In this document: piece by piece, positions 8,630-17,184 of the stretch
How the letters are laid out: every line of letters starts with the position of its first letter
Position numbering within the stretch: position 1 is the stretch's first letter
Assembly (NCBI GenBank): GCA_023400985.1
Contig: JAEXEN010000029.1
Span: 122,341 to 186,340, forward strand
Length of the DNA stretch: 64,000 bases
Direction: 5' to 3'
DNA from: Bacillota bacterium
Lineage (GTDB): Bacteria > Bacillota > Clostridia > Christensenellales > CAG-138
The notes under the pieces: model-generated
Seen by the model: only the letters and a program-made list of their open reading frames with translations
What the model was told of the DNA's origin: nothing
The model's database searches: none
Position numbers and translations under genes: made by a program

Positions 8630-10324
8630 ATGGACGACAAACACGTATTGGCAGCCGCCTTGGGCGAAAAACTCGATATGGAGGGTGAGGAGCTCGCGGA
8701 ATGGTTCGAAACCCCGCCGAGCGACGACCTCGGGGATTATGCTTTTCCCTGCTTCCGCCTCGCGAAGACCATGCGCAAGTCCCCTAACCTCATTGCCGCG
8801 GAGCTTGCGAACTCTGTGGAACTGCCGGCCGGCTTTTCAAGGGCGCAGGGCGTGGGCGGCTACGTCAATTTTTTTGTAAACAAGGCGGACTACGCAAAGT
8901 CCGTGCTGACGCGCGTTCTTAAGGAAGGCGAGCTCTACGGCTCTTCCGAGGAGGGCGGCGGCAAAAACGTATGCATCGACTATTCCTCCATCAATATCGC
9001 AAAGCCGTTTCATATAGGCCATCTTTCCACCACCGCCATCGGCCATGCGCTATACCGCATCTACAACTTTCTCGGCTATAAAAGCGTGGGTATCAACCAT
9101 TTGGGCGATTGGGGCACGCAGTTTGGCAAGATGATCGTGGCCTACAAAAAGTGGGGCGATAAGGAAGCCGTGGAGCGCGAAGGCGTGCGCGCGCTTGTGG
9201 AGCTTTACGTGCGCTTCCACAAGGAGGCCGAAAAGGACGAAAGCCTTAACGACGAGGGCCGCGCGTGGTTTCGCAAGATCGAGCTCGGCGATTCGGAAGC
9301 GCTTTCGCTTTTCAACTGGTTCAAGGACCTCACCATGCGCGACGTGATGCGCGTGTATGAGCTTCTTGACGTGCAGTTCGACAGCTACGCGGGCGAAAGC
9401 TTCTACGAGGATAAAATGCAGCCCGTGGTGGATGAACTCCGCGAGAAGAGCCTCTTAAAGGTGGATCAGGGCGCGAGCATCGTGGATTTGAGCGAATACG
9501 ATATGCCGCCGTGCATCATTTTGAGAAGCGACGGCGCGACGCTTTACGCCACGCGCGACCTTGCGACCGCCATCTACCGCAAGAATACCTACGATTTCGC
9601 AAAGTCGCTCTACGTGGTCGCCTACCAGCAAAACCTGCATTTTCGGCAGTTCTTCAAGGTGCTTGAGCTCATGGGCTATGCTTGGGTGAAGGATATGGAG
9701 CATGTGAGCTTCGGCATGGTGAGTTTTGACGGCGCATCGCTTTCCACCCGCCACGGCAACGTGGTGTATCTGGAGGACGTACTCAAGGCCTCCATCGAAC
9801 GCACGCTCGAGATCATCAAGGAAAAAAGCCCCGATATCGAGGATAAGGAGGCCGTCGCACGCGATGTGGGCGTGGGCGCGGTTATATGGTCGGTGCTCTA
9901 CAACAGCAAAATAAAGGACATCAATTTCACATGGGAGCGGGCGCTCAATTTCGACGGCGAAACGGGCCCCTACACGCAGTACACCTACGCGCGGTGCCAA
10001 TCGGTACTCCGCAAGGCCGGCGCGTTCGACGCGTCCAAGCCTGACTTTGCGGCGCTCACGGACGCTTCCTCCATGGCGCTCATCCGTGCGCTCGCCGCGT
10101 TCCCCTACGCGGTGAAGGCCGCTGCAAGTAAAAACGAACCTTTCCTCGTTTCCCGCGCGGTGATGGATATCTGTTCCGCGTTCAACAAGTTCTATTACGA
10201 CAACCGCATCATCGGCGAGGCGGAAAACGTGAAAAACGCGCGCCTCGCGCTGTGCGAAGCGGCGGGCACGGTGATAAAAACGGGGTTATACCTCATCGGT
10301 TTGAAAACGCCGGAGAGGATGTAA
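8630..10324 (+). CDS. argS: Arginyl-tRNA synthetase
   Basis: Class I aminoacyl-tRNA synthetase charging tRNA-Arg; 564 residues, normal length. The N-terminal additional domain (about 1-110) carries DDLGDYAFPCFRLAK. The HIGH signature is FHIGHL near residue 127, and the family stretches GVNHLGDWGTQFGKM-like and ATLYATRDLATAIYR are present. The KMSKS equivalent is the degenerate LSTRHGNVV near 370, as usual in ArgS. The DALR anticodon-binding domain ends in GLKTPERM. Start ATG at 8630 with a GGGAGAAC box. Single gene with its own promoter and leader hairpin. Confidence 0.97.
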   Translation: MDDKHVLAAALGEKLDMEGEELAEWFETPPSDDLGDYAFPCFRLAKTMRKSPNLIAAELANSVELPAGFSRAQGVGGYVNFFVNKADYAKSVLTRVLKEGELYGSSEEGGGKNVCIDYSSINIAKPFHIGHLSTTAIGHALYRIYNFLGYKSVGINHLGDWGTQFGKMIVAYKKWGDKEAVEREGVRALVELYVRFHKEAEKDESLNDEGRAWFRKIELGDSEALSLFNWFKDLTMRDVMRVYELLDVQFDSYAGESFYEDKMQPVVDELREKSLLKVDQGASIVDLSEYDMPPCIILRSDGATLYATRDLATAIYRKNTYDFAKSLYVVAYQQNLHFRQFFKVLELMGYAWVKDMEHVSFGMVSFDGASLSTRHGNVVYLEDVLKASIERTLEIIKEKSPDIEDKEAVARDVGVGAVIWSVLYNSKIKDINFTWERALNFDGETGPYTQYTYARCQSVLRKAGAFDASKPDFAALTDASSMALIRALAAFPYAVKAAASKNEPFLVSRAVMDICSAFNKFYYDNRIIGEAENVKNARLALCEAAGTVIKTGLYLIGLKTPERM

Positions 10325-10333
10325 CAATTAATC

Positions 10334-10393
10334 TTGACATCGTCATACGGCTGGAGTAGTATGAAAACATATCATACGGCTCCGGCCGTATGA
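10334..10393 (+). promoter_or_regulatory. Promoter with two palindromic operators for the BlaI-like regulator
   Basis: TTGACA (10334-10339), 17 bases, TAGTAT (10357-10362). Two 22-bp inverted-repeat sites of the form TCATACGGC...GTATGA lie at 10343-10364 (inside the promoter) and 10372-10393 (over the start region); the second is the more symmetrical (TCATACGGC/GCCGTATGA). The layout fits autorepression by the regulator that follows. Confidence 0.8.
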
Positions 10394-10410
10394 CGTTTTG
10401 GGAGGCGCAC

Positions 10411-10770
10411 ATGGAAAACGTAAAATTGTTCGAATCCGAGCTTCGCATCATGGCATACATCTGGGAACACGACAACCCGCCCGCGAAGGACGTTGCCGCA
10501 CATTGCCTCAAAACCTATGCGTGGACGAAAAACACCACCTATTCCATTTTGAACAAGCTCGTCGCAAAAGCCTATATCGAGCGCAGGGAGCCGAACTTCC
10601 GCTGCGTGCCGCTTATCGAGCGCGAAAACGTGCGGCTTGACGAGGCAAAAAGCGTGGTCGGCCGCTTTTTTGACGGTTCGTATAAGCTTTTATTTGCGGA
10701 ACTTTTAGCTGCGAAAGCCATCTCGCCGGAGGAACTCAAGGAGCTCAAAGACATGATCGAGAGGTCATAG
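10411..10770 (+). CDS. BlaI/MecI-family winged-helix repressor
   Basis: 119 residues, normal for BlaI/MecI/CopY repressors. The winged helix reads from about residue 5 (ESELRIMAYIWEHDNPPAKDVAAHC) through WTKNTTYSILNKLVAKAYIERR, followed by a C-terminal dimerisation region. BlaI-type repressors are inactivated by cleavage by the partner M56 protease, here encoded downstream. The start at 10411 follows GGGAGGC and excludes an ATG at 10390 that lies in the operator. No beta-lactamase is nearby, so the controlled genes may be only this pair or lie elsewhere. Confidence 0.9.
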   Translation: MENVKLFESELRIMAYIWEHDNPPAKDVAAHCLKTYAWTKNTTYSILNKLVAKAYIERREPNFRCVPLIERENVRLDEAKSVVGRFFDGSYKLLFAELLAAKAISPEELKELKDMIERS

Positions 10771-10922
10771 TATTTGCTCCCCCAACAAAATCCTGAAACA
10801 TCTTGGCGGTCTATTTGCCGCCGGTCTGCGTCAAAAATGCTCGGAATACGTCCCGGTATGCCTGCGCTTTTTTCCTTGCTAGGCGACAAATATCCTCGCC
10901 AATCTGAATTCATGATTTCATT
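10771..10922. repeat. Intergenic inverted repeat between repressor and M56 gene
   Basis: TTGGCGGTCTATTTGCCGCC (from 10803) is an imperfect inverted copy of GGCGACAAATATCCTCGCC (10882-10900), with a further small hairpin between them. The right flank TTCATGATTTCATTGG shares TCATGATTTCAT with the palindrome at 13233. It looks like a dispersed non-coding repeat sitting inside a two-gene operon. I recall similar intergenic sequences from Clostridia but cannot check this here. Confidence 0.5.
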
Positions 10923-10933
10923 GGAGAAGCAAT

Positions 10934-13204
10934 ATGCTTACAACCGTATTGACACTATCCCTTTACGGAGGCATCGCGGCCGCGGCGGTCGTTTTGTTCC
11001 GCCTCATACCGAGGCTTATGCCCAACGTGAAGTTTTTGCTTTGGTGCCTCGTGTTTTTGCGGCTTATTTTGCCGCTCGACCTCGTTACGATACCGTTTGC
11101 GGTCAGTTTGCAAACGGTGGTACCCGCTTCTTCGATCGCAGAAGCGCTTCCCGCCCGCGCGGCGGAGACGACGGCGGAAACGCCCGTCGAGGAGAACCGT
11201 CCGGAGCCCGCGACATCTTCTGTGCCCGCCGTGCCGAAGGCTGCAGCGGGATTCGATTGGATGGGCTTACTTGAGGACGTATGGCTTGCCGGCATGGCGA
11301 CATGCGCTCTTCTGATGGTATTCTTTTATGCTCGCGCGAGTTTCAAGAAAAAGCACGAAACGTCTGTGAAAGGCGTTTACATGAGCGACCATGTGCTTAC
11401 GCCCATGGTGATGGGCATTTTCCGCCCGAAAATTGTGCTGCCCGCCTCCGTAAACCCCGAGGCGGCGGGGAACATACTTTTGCATGAGCGCACGCATATA
11501 AAGCGCGGCGACCATATCGCCAAGCCGCTTTTTTTGCTCATCGCGGCGGTGCATTGGTTCAACCCGCTCGTATGGCTTGCCTACCGCCTTGCCGTAAGGG
11601 ATATGGAGATGGCGGTGGACGAGGCCGTGCTTCGCGCCTCGAGCGCGGATACCCGTAAGGCATACGCGACGGAACTCTTGAACGCCGCGCAGGGCGGCGC
11701 GGCTGGTTTCCCGGGCTTTGGCGAAAGCGACGTAAAGCGGCGCATCAAAAGCATTTTGAACTTCAAAAAGCCCTCGCGGTGGATCGCCGCCGCGTCGGTT
11801 TTGCTCGTGATCTTTGCCGCCGTGTTTCTGCTTGCGGGCGGGGAAAAGGCTGTAACCGCGAAGCCGCTTTATGCTTATAAAAGCGAATACGTGGGCGATA
11901 ATTCCAACACCGTGGGTCTTTTGGCGAGCCTTCCTTACGGCGCGGCGCTGCAAAAGACCGAATTGCGCACCGACGCGCAGCCCTACGGCATCGTTGCCAC
12001 CTATGATTTTTCGTACTTTAACAGCATCCCGGAAGACTACGAGGCGGTTTGGGAGGATAACGCCGCCACCGTGTTCGCGCTCATCGGAAATGTGGATGAA
12101 ATCTACTTCAACTCCGGCATGAACACCTACTATGCCGCCTACCGCGGGGACTTCGAGGTGAGATTCAAGCAGGATATGCGCCTGTTTTCTAAGGATGAGG
12201 CTACCTTTGCCGCTTTCCTTGCGGAACTCGAAGAAGCGCCCGAACCTTCGCCCTCCGCCCCGCCCACGGTACAGCCAAGCGTTGCACCTGCGCAAACGCC
12301 CGCGCCTACGCCGCAGCCGATCATAACGACTTTGCCGGGCTACGTGATGCTCGGCGCGGACGATATTATGGCGGATTTCACCATGATCCTCCCGTCCGAC
12401 TGTACCTTCAACGCCTTTTGGGATTATGCGGATTACCGACGCGACGGCTTATACGCTGGGGACATCTCGCGGCGTGCCTATTATATGGACGGCCCGGAGG
12501 CGCAAAACTACGGCCAACTTATGGATAACCATACCTCGCAGATCGGCGATTGGGAGGAGGCTGAAGTAAACTTCAAAAATGTTGGCGCATGGGCATCGGG
12601 GCTCGACAGGGTGGTGATCGGCCGCTTCAACAGCGACGATTACGACGATGTGCTAAGCGGCGGGAGCTACGACCATATCACCTATTACTTGATCTTTAAG
12701 GAGGTAAGGACCCTCGTCAACGGCCTGGGCGACGAGCTTTCCTACCATCCGTGCTACTCGTTGGACTTCGCCACCGTTTATTACGGCGCGAACGGCACCG
12801 AAACGGAGATCTTTACCGAAAAAGAGATCGCGGCTATGGTGACCTCCTTCACGCTCAAGGGGGAAAAGCTCTACGAACCGAAAAAGAGCTTCGATGAAAT
12901 GGTGAAGATGGCGGAGACGAAGATCATCGACGCACTCTTAAACGCCCGTACGCCGGAGGCAAAAGCGATGTACATATCGATGGGGAAGCCCGAGAACATC
13001 CTCCCCGACGGCCTCTCGAGCCTCGGTTCCTGTTCTTACGGCGCGGCCGCCGAGGATGGGGTGCGCGTGTTCTCCTATTGGTTCAAGCGCGACGGCATGG
13101 AGCTTACGGTGCGCATCGGCATGGATACGGGCGAGTTTTTCGGTCTATCGTCGAATGTGAGCCAAACGCCAGAGCCTACCCCCGCGCCCACGCCAAAACA
13201 ATAA
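10934..13204 (+). CDS. BlaR1-like M56 metallopeptidase with unusual extracellular domain
   Basis: 756-residue membrane sensor-protease. N-terminal helices (about 1-130) lead to the M56 catalytic region with LLHERTHIKRGDH (HExxH, about residue 183) and DMEMAVDEAVL, then a further helix near 290. The outside part is not a penicillin-binding domain: it has about 120 residues, a Pro/Thr linker (about 435-460, PSAPPTVQPSVAPAQTPAPT) and about 280 residues without recognisable motifs, ending EPTPAPTPKQ. The usual BlaR1 role is to sense a ligand and cleave BlaI. Here the sensed signal is probably not a beta-lactam, which is inference. Start ATG after GGAGAAGC. Confidence 0.85.
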   Translation: MLTTVLTLSLYGGIAAAAVVLFRLIPRLMPNVKFLLWCLVFLRLILPLDLVTIPFAVSLQTVVPASSIAEALPARAAETTAETPVEENRPEPATSSVPAVPKAAAGFDWMGLLEDVWLAGMATCALLMVFFYARASFKKKHETSVKGVYMSDHVLTPMVMGIFRPKIVLPASVNPEAAGNILLHERTHIKRGDHIAKPLFLLIAAVHWFNPLVWLAYRLAVRDMEMAVDEAVLRASSADTRKAYATELLNAAQGGAAGFPGFGESDVKRRIKSILNFKKPSRWIAAASVLLVIFAAVFLLAGGEKAVTAKPLYAYKSEYVGDNSNTVGLLASLPYGAALQKTELRTDAQPYGIVATYDFSYFNSIPEDYEAVWEDNAATVFALIGNVDEIYFNSGMNTYYAAYRGDFEVRFKQDMRLFSKDEATFAAFLAELEEAPEPSPSAPPTVQPSVAPAQTPAPTPQPIITTLPGYVMLGADDIMADFTMILPSDCTFNAFWDYADYRRDGLYAGDISRRAYYMDGPEAQNYGQLMDNHTSQIGDWEEAEVNFKNVGAWASGLDRVVIGRFNSDDYDDVLSGGSYDHITYYLIFKEVRTLVNGLGDELSYHPCYSLDFATVYYGANGTETEIFTEKEIAAMVTSFTLKGEKLYEPKKSFDEMVKMAETKIIDALLNARTPEAKAMYISMGKPENILPDGLSSLGSCSYGAAAEDGVRVFSYWFKRDGMELTVRIGMDTGEFFGLSSNVSQTPEPTPAPTPKQ

Positions 13205-13232
13205 CTTCCCTTGCTTTACGCGCCTTGAAAAT

Positions 13233-13272
13233 ATTGCACCCCTATGAAATCATGATTTCATAGGGGTGCAAT
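13233..13272. repeat. Perfect 40-bp palindrome
   Basis: Twenty bases starting ATTGCACCCCTATG are followed immediately by their exact reverse complement, with no loop bases. It lies between the M56 gene and the polymerase gene. There is no T-run, so it is not a classic terminator. Its centre (TCATGATTTCAT) recurs at the end of the repeat before the M56 gene. Confidence 0.8.
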
Positions 13273-13313
13273 GTTACGCCCGATATGCAATAATTACGTA
13301 TAGGAGGCGCGCT

Positions 13314-14528
13314 GTGGACAGGACCATCTTGCATTGCGATTGCAACGGCTATTTCGCTTCGGTCGAGTGCATTTTCCGACCGGAGCTTTGGAGCGTACCC
13401 ATGGCCGTCTGCGGCGACCCGAAAAACCGCCACGGCGTCATTTTGGCAAAAAACGAGCTTGCGAAAGCTTACGGTATCGTCACGGCGGAAACGGTCTGGC
13501 AGGCGCTCAAAAAGTGCCCCAAGCTCACGCTCGTCGCGCCGCATCACGATAAATACCGGGAATTCAGCAAAAGGATCAACCTTATTTACGCACAGTATAC
13601 CGATCAGGTGGAGGCTTTTTCCGTGGACGAAAGCTGGCTGGACGTCACGGGCAGCTTGCACCTGTTCGGCACAGGCAAAGAAATAGCCGATACCCTCCGC
13701 AAACGCGTGCGCGAGGAGATCGGCCTTACCATATCCGTGGGCGTTTCTTTCAACAAAACCTTTGCGAAACTCGGCAGCGACTATAAAAAACCGGATTTTA
13801 CCACCGTCATCACGCGGGAAAATTTCAAGGACATTCTTTGGCCGCTCCCCGCACGAAGCATGCTGTACGTGGGGAAGGCCGCCGAGGAGACATTGACGAA
13901 AAACGGTATACTTACCATCGGCGATATCGCGCTTGCGGGGCGCGAGCGCATTAGGCTTATGCTCGGGCGCTCGGGCGAGACCATATGGGAATACGCCTGC
14001 GGCATGGAAAACGAAGCCGTGAAGCGCCTGGGCGAAGAGGATGCCGCAAAAAGCATCGGCAACGGCATCACCTTTTCGCGCGACCTTTTGGGGAAGGACG
14101 ACGTCCGCGCGGGCCTCACCATGCTTTGCGATACGGTGGGCGCGCGCCTAAGGCGGCACGGGCTTTACTGCTCCACCGTGCAGGTACAGATCAAAAACCC
14201 GGCGCTTCACGTCATTTCCCGCCAGAAGCGGCTCGAAACATGCACAAACTCCACCAAGGAGATACTCGACGCGGCCATCTCCATCGTCGAGGGCTCGTGG
14301 AATATGGCTTCACCCATCCGCATGCTTACCGTTACCGCCATAAACCTCAACGCGGACGGCGCCGCGCAAACAAGCCTTTTTGATACGGGCGGCGAAAGAC
14401 GCCAAAAAAGCAGACGGCTCGACAGCACGGTGGACTCTATCCGCGCCAAATTCGGCACGGAGGCCATTTCCTACGGCAATACCCTTTCGCAGGACATCAT
14501 TCATAAACGGGACGAGGAAGGGGAATAG
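13314..14528 (+). CDS. dinB: Y-family DNA polymerase IV
   Basis: 404-residue translesion polymerase. ILHCDCNGYFASVE carries the first catalytic acid and FSVDESWLDV the Asp-Glu pair; a helix-hairpin-helix/thumb region follows (NGILTIGDIALAGRERI) and then the little-finger domain. QTSLF near the C-terminus is a beta-clamp binding motif. The start is GTG at 13314, placed 6 bases after AGGAGGCGC; an in-frame ATG at 13266 lies inside the palindrome and has no ribosome site. DinB works in error-prone bypass and SOS mutagenesis. I do not see a clear LexA box in the gap. Confidence 0.93.
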   Translation: MDRTILHCDCNGYFASVECIFRPELWSVPMAVCGDPKNRHGVILAKNELAKAYGIVTAETVWQALKKCPKLTLVAPHHDKYREFSKRINLIYAQYTDQVEAFSVDESWLDVTGSLHLFGTGKEIADTLRKRVREEIGLTISVGVSFNKTFAKLGSDYKKPDFTTVITRENFKDILWPLPARSMLYVGKAAEETLTKNGILTIGDIALAGRERIRLMLGRSGETIWEYACGMENEAVKRLGEEDAAKSIGNGITFSRDLLGKDDVRAGLTMLCDTVGARLRRHGLYCSTVQVQIKNPALHVISRQKRLETCTNSTKEILDAAISIVEGSWNMASPIRMLTVTAINLNADGAAQTSLFDTGGERRQKSRRLDSTVDSIRAKFGTEAISYGNTLSQDIIHKRDEEGE

Positions 14529-14534
14529 GCAAAT

Positions 14535-14900
14535 TCAGCGCAGGAGAAATTGCGCCCCGAAAACGGCGGCCACGCCCAGGACGATGCTTAAAATCATATA
14601 GCAGATCGCAACGCCGATGTTCCCGCTTTGCATAAGGTCCGCCGTCTCGAAGGCGAATGCGGAAAAGGTTGTAAAGCCGCCGCAAACGCCGACCTTGAGC
14701 ACGAGGACGATCCTCGGGTCGAGCGCCTTGTTTTTTGCCGCCAGGACGGCGAGCGCGCCGATCACAAAAGAGCCGATCACGTTGATCATGAGGGTTTTGA
14801 CAGGGAATCCGCTACTTGCCTTGACCGGCAGCAAACCGATAAGATACCGTAAAACCGTGCCCACAAATCCGCCCAGGCCCACCAAAACACAGTCCGCCAT
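14535..14900 (-). CDS. crcB: CrcB/Fluc fluoride channel
   Basis: 121-residue, four-helix fluoride export channel of the inner membrane; works as a dual-topology dimer. Family marks: GLGGFVGTVLRYLIG with the conserved Arg, NVIGSFVIGAL with the pore Asn, and GVCGGFTTFSAFAFET with the TTFS fluoride-track residues. The start at 14900 has GGGAGGATCT before it; the frame is open further upstream only through the riboswitch. It is expressed under the fluoride riboswitch at 14943-14998 and is convergent with dinB (6 bases apart). Confidence 0.95.
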   Translation of the reverse strand: MADCVLVGLGGFVGTVLRYLIGLLPVKASSGFPVKTLMINVIGSFVIGALAVLAAKNKALDPRIVLVLKVGVCGGFTTFSAFAFETADLMQSGNIGVAICYMILSIVLGVAAVFGAQFLLR

Positions 14901-14942
14901 AGATCCTCCCAACATCTTACAGCCATTTAACTGTTGTAAAAT

Positions 14943-14998
14943 GTAGAAGTCATCAGCCGGTTGGCGGTTTTGGTTGCCCATGGGAGAACTTCATTCCC
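14943..14998 (-). promoter_or_regulatory. Fluoride riboswitch (crcB RNA)
   Basis: On the minus strand the order is GGGAATGAAGTTCTCCC, then about 12 extra bases, AAACCGCC, a short loop, GGCTGATGACTTCTAC. GAAGT and ACTTC give the conserved pseudoknot, and CCGCC/GGC plus TGATGA and CTAC match the known fluoride aptamer. An inverted repeat (TTACA/TGTAA type) between aptamer and ribosome site may be the expression platform. Position directly upstream of crcB supports the call. Confidence 0.9.
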
Positions 14999-15185
14999 GA
15001 AATGCCGAAAAATGCATTCCTGACGCGAAGATCAGCATATCACAAAGGCAGTCTTTTGAAAAGCGAAAAGCTAAAATCATACAGGCGGCGCAGATACGCC
15101 GCTTTCTTTATGCATATAATATTCAAATTTACCCTGTATTTTAGCGAAAAAGTAGGTAAGTACGAATAATTATAAAAATAATTGC

Positions 15186-15214
15186 TTGACAACAGAATAT
15201 ATATGCATTATATT
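15186..15214 (+). promoter_or_regulatory. Promoter of the amino-acid transporter operon
   Basis: TTGACA (15186-15191), 17 bases, TATATT (15209-15214), 65 bases before the binding-protein gene. Confidence 0.75.
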
Positions 15215-15278
15215 TGACTTCGAAACAAGACGTGGGAGACCGCGCAAAAATAAAAAGTTTTGATCCGGAGGAAATAAA

Positions 15279-16160
15279 ATGAAGAAGCTTATGGCCCTGA
15301 CGCTTTCCGTGTTGATGCTCTTTGCGGCCGCCGCCTGCTCCAGCGCCGCGGGGGAAACGAAAGGCGGGGAAGACGCGTATTCGCTCGTAGAGGCCGGCAA
15401 ACTGACCGTGGCCCTCAGCCCCGATTTTTCGCCGATGGAGTTTGTGGACACATCAAAGACCGGTCAGGAGCAGTATGTCGGTTTTGACATTACGCTCGCA
15501 AAATTCATAGCGGATGAACTGGGTCTCGAGCTCGTGATCAAGCCCATGTCGTTTGAAGCCTGCCAGACCGCCGTGCAGCTCGGCGCGGTCGATATGTCCA
15601 TCTCCGGCTATTCGTGGACGGAGATCCGCGCGCAAAACTACAGCCTGTCCGATTATTATTTCGCGGGCGATAACGAAACGCAGCAGACCATCATCACCCT
15701 GGCGGAAACGGCTGGCACATTCTCGGACCCCGCCGATTTCACGGGGCTGAAGGTCGCCGCGCAGGCCGCGTCGCTGCAGGAGACCCTCTGCAACGAACAG
15801 ATCGCGGATTATGCTTCCGTCGAGCTTTTTAAGGCCATCGACGACGCCGTGCTCGCGCTTAAAACCGGCAAGGTGGACGCCGTGGCGGTGGCGTACGGAA
15901 ACGGCGAGGCCATCATTGCCAACAACCCCGATATCGGCATGTCCGGCTTTTTGTTTACGGTCGACGACACCGCTGCCAACAATGTGATTTTGCTCAACAA
16001 AAACGCGGCCGCGCTGACAGAAACCGTAAACGAGGTCCTCGCTAAGGCCTATGACGCGGGCTATTACGGGCAGTGGTACACGGACGCCAAAACGCTCGCG
16101 GGTATCGAGACCGCCGCGGATGTTTCCTACGACGACGAAGGCAACGCGCCGCAGGAGTAA
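15279..16160 (+). CDS. Amino-acid ABC transporter substrate-binding lipoprotein
   Basis: 293 residues. A lipoprotein signal peptide (MKKLMALTLSVLMLFAAAAC) ends at Cys20. The mature part is a family-3 solute-binding protein: KLTVALSPDFSPMEFVD, VGFDITLAKFIADELGLEL, then DMSISGYSWTEIR and a second lobe with GLKVAAQAASLQE and KVDAVAVAYG. This family binds polar or charged amino acids or related amines; the ligand is not readable here. It is followed by the permease, ATPase and an M20 amidohydrolase, suggesting uptake of an N-acyl or aminoacyl compound. GGAGGAAATAAA precedes the start. Confidence 0.9.
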   Translation: MKKLMALTLSVLMLFAAAACSSAAGETKGGEDAYSLVEAGKLTVALSPDFSPMEFVDTSKTGQEQYVGFDITLAKFIADELGLELVIKPMSFEACQTAVQLGAVDMSISGYSWTEIRAQNYSLSDYYFAGDNETQQTIITLAETAGTFSDPADFTGLKVAAQAASLQETLCNEQIADYASVELFKAIDDAVLALKTGKVDAVAVAYGNGEAIIANNPDIGMSGFLFTVDDTAANNVILLNKNAAALTETVNEVLAKAYDAGYYGQWYTDAKTLAGIETAADVSYDDEGNAPQE

Positions 16161-16254
16161 ACAACCGGGTTCCGGCTCCTGAAAATCGGACGGATAGGAC
16201 CCACTGGGTCCTCCGAAGGAGTTTCGGCCAACTAACCCCGGGCAAATTTTCGAG
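16161..16254. other. Gap after the binding-protein gene with small hairpins
   Basis: AGGACCC/GGGTCCT (near 16196-16212) and CCGAAGGAG/TTTCGG form small stems after the binding-protein gene. They may act as a partial terminator or mRNA stabiliser that lets the binding protein be made in excess over the permease. Confidence 0.35.
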
Positions 16255-16404
16255 TTTTCTGTCATTCTGAGCCCGCAGGCGAAGAATCCCCCAGGGTTAT
16301 AGACGCAAGAGCGGTACGCGCATCCCTCTCCCCGCTGCTTTTGCGGCTCCAAGCAGGGGATTCTTCACGCAAGGCTCTGCCTTGCATTCAGAATGACAGG
16401 AAAA
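16255..16404. repeat. 150-bp inverted-end repeat inside the transporter operon
   Basis: TTTTCTGTCATTCTGA (16255-16270) and TCAGAATGACAGGAAAA (16388-16404) are inverted copies. A second pair inside is GAAGAATCCCC (16281) and GGGGATTCTTC (16356). No gene lies within. This matches the general form of short non-autonomous dispersed repeats; transcription of the operon must pass through it. Confidence 0.7.
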
Positions 16405-16485
16405 AGCCACACGAAAACGCGGAAGTGATGAGATAATCCCACCGTACATGCAGACATTATTCTGTATCCCCAAGGAGGTACTCCC

Positions 16486-17169
16486 ATGGATCTAAGTACG
16501 ATCCTTCAAAATATCGTAAAGATCATGTCCCAATATTGGGATGTGTTTTTGATAAAGGGCGTAAGCGTTACGCTGTCGCTTTCGGCGATCACCGTGTTTT
16601 TCGGCGCGATCATCGGGTCTCTTCTGGCGTTTGCCCACATGTCGCACTTAAAGGCGCTGCGCTTTTTCGTGAGCGCGTTCGTAGAGTTCATCCGCGGGAC
16701 GCCCATCCTTTTGCAGCTGTATTTCGGCTATTTCATTTTGCCCATGCTCTTCCCCTCGCTTGGGCTCAACGATTATTCGAGCATCGCCGTGGCGCTTGTC
16801 ATCAACAGCGCCGCCTATGTATCCGAGGTCATCCGTTCCGGCATACAGGCCGTCGATAAGGGGCAGACCGAGGCCGCGCGAAGCCTGGGCCTTCATAAAT
16901 CGCACACGATGCTGCGCGTCGTGCTGCCGCAGGCCGTCAAAAACATATTGCCCGCGCTCGGCAACGAGTTTGTGATGATCATCAAGGAGACTTCCCTCGC
17001 CTCCACGTTTTTCGTGGGCGACCTCATGACCTCGTACCTTACCGTAAAGGGCGCGACGTACCTGTCGTTTGAAAGTCTGCTCATCGTGGGCGTAATCTAT
17101 TTCATTCTCACGTTCAGCCTGTCTAAGCTCATCGGCGTATACGAGCGTAAGCTCAAGACCAACGAATAG
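16486..17169 (+). CDS. Amino-acid ABC transporter permease
   Basis: 227-residue membrane protein of the His/Glu/Gln/Arg permease type. About five helices; the ATPase-coupling EAA loop is present as EAARSLGLHKSHTMLRVVLPQAVKNILPALGN, with the N-terminal FIRGTPILLQLYFGYF signature. It pairs with the ATPase that starts 16 bases after its stop. Start ATG after AAGGAGGTACTCCC. Confidence 0.93.
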   Translation: MDLSTILQNIVKIMSQYWDVFLIKGVSVTLSLSAITVFFGAIIGSLLAFAHMSHLKALRFFVSAFVEFIRGTPILLQLYFGYFILPMLFPSLGLNDYSSIAVALVINSAAYVSEVIRSGIQAVDKGQTEAARSLGLHKSHTMLRVVLPQAVKNILPALGNEFVMIIKETSLASTFFVGDLMTSYLTVKGATYLSFESLLIVGVIYFILTFSLSKLIGVYERKLKTNE

Positions 17170-17184
17170 GGGGATACTTTTGTT

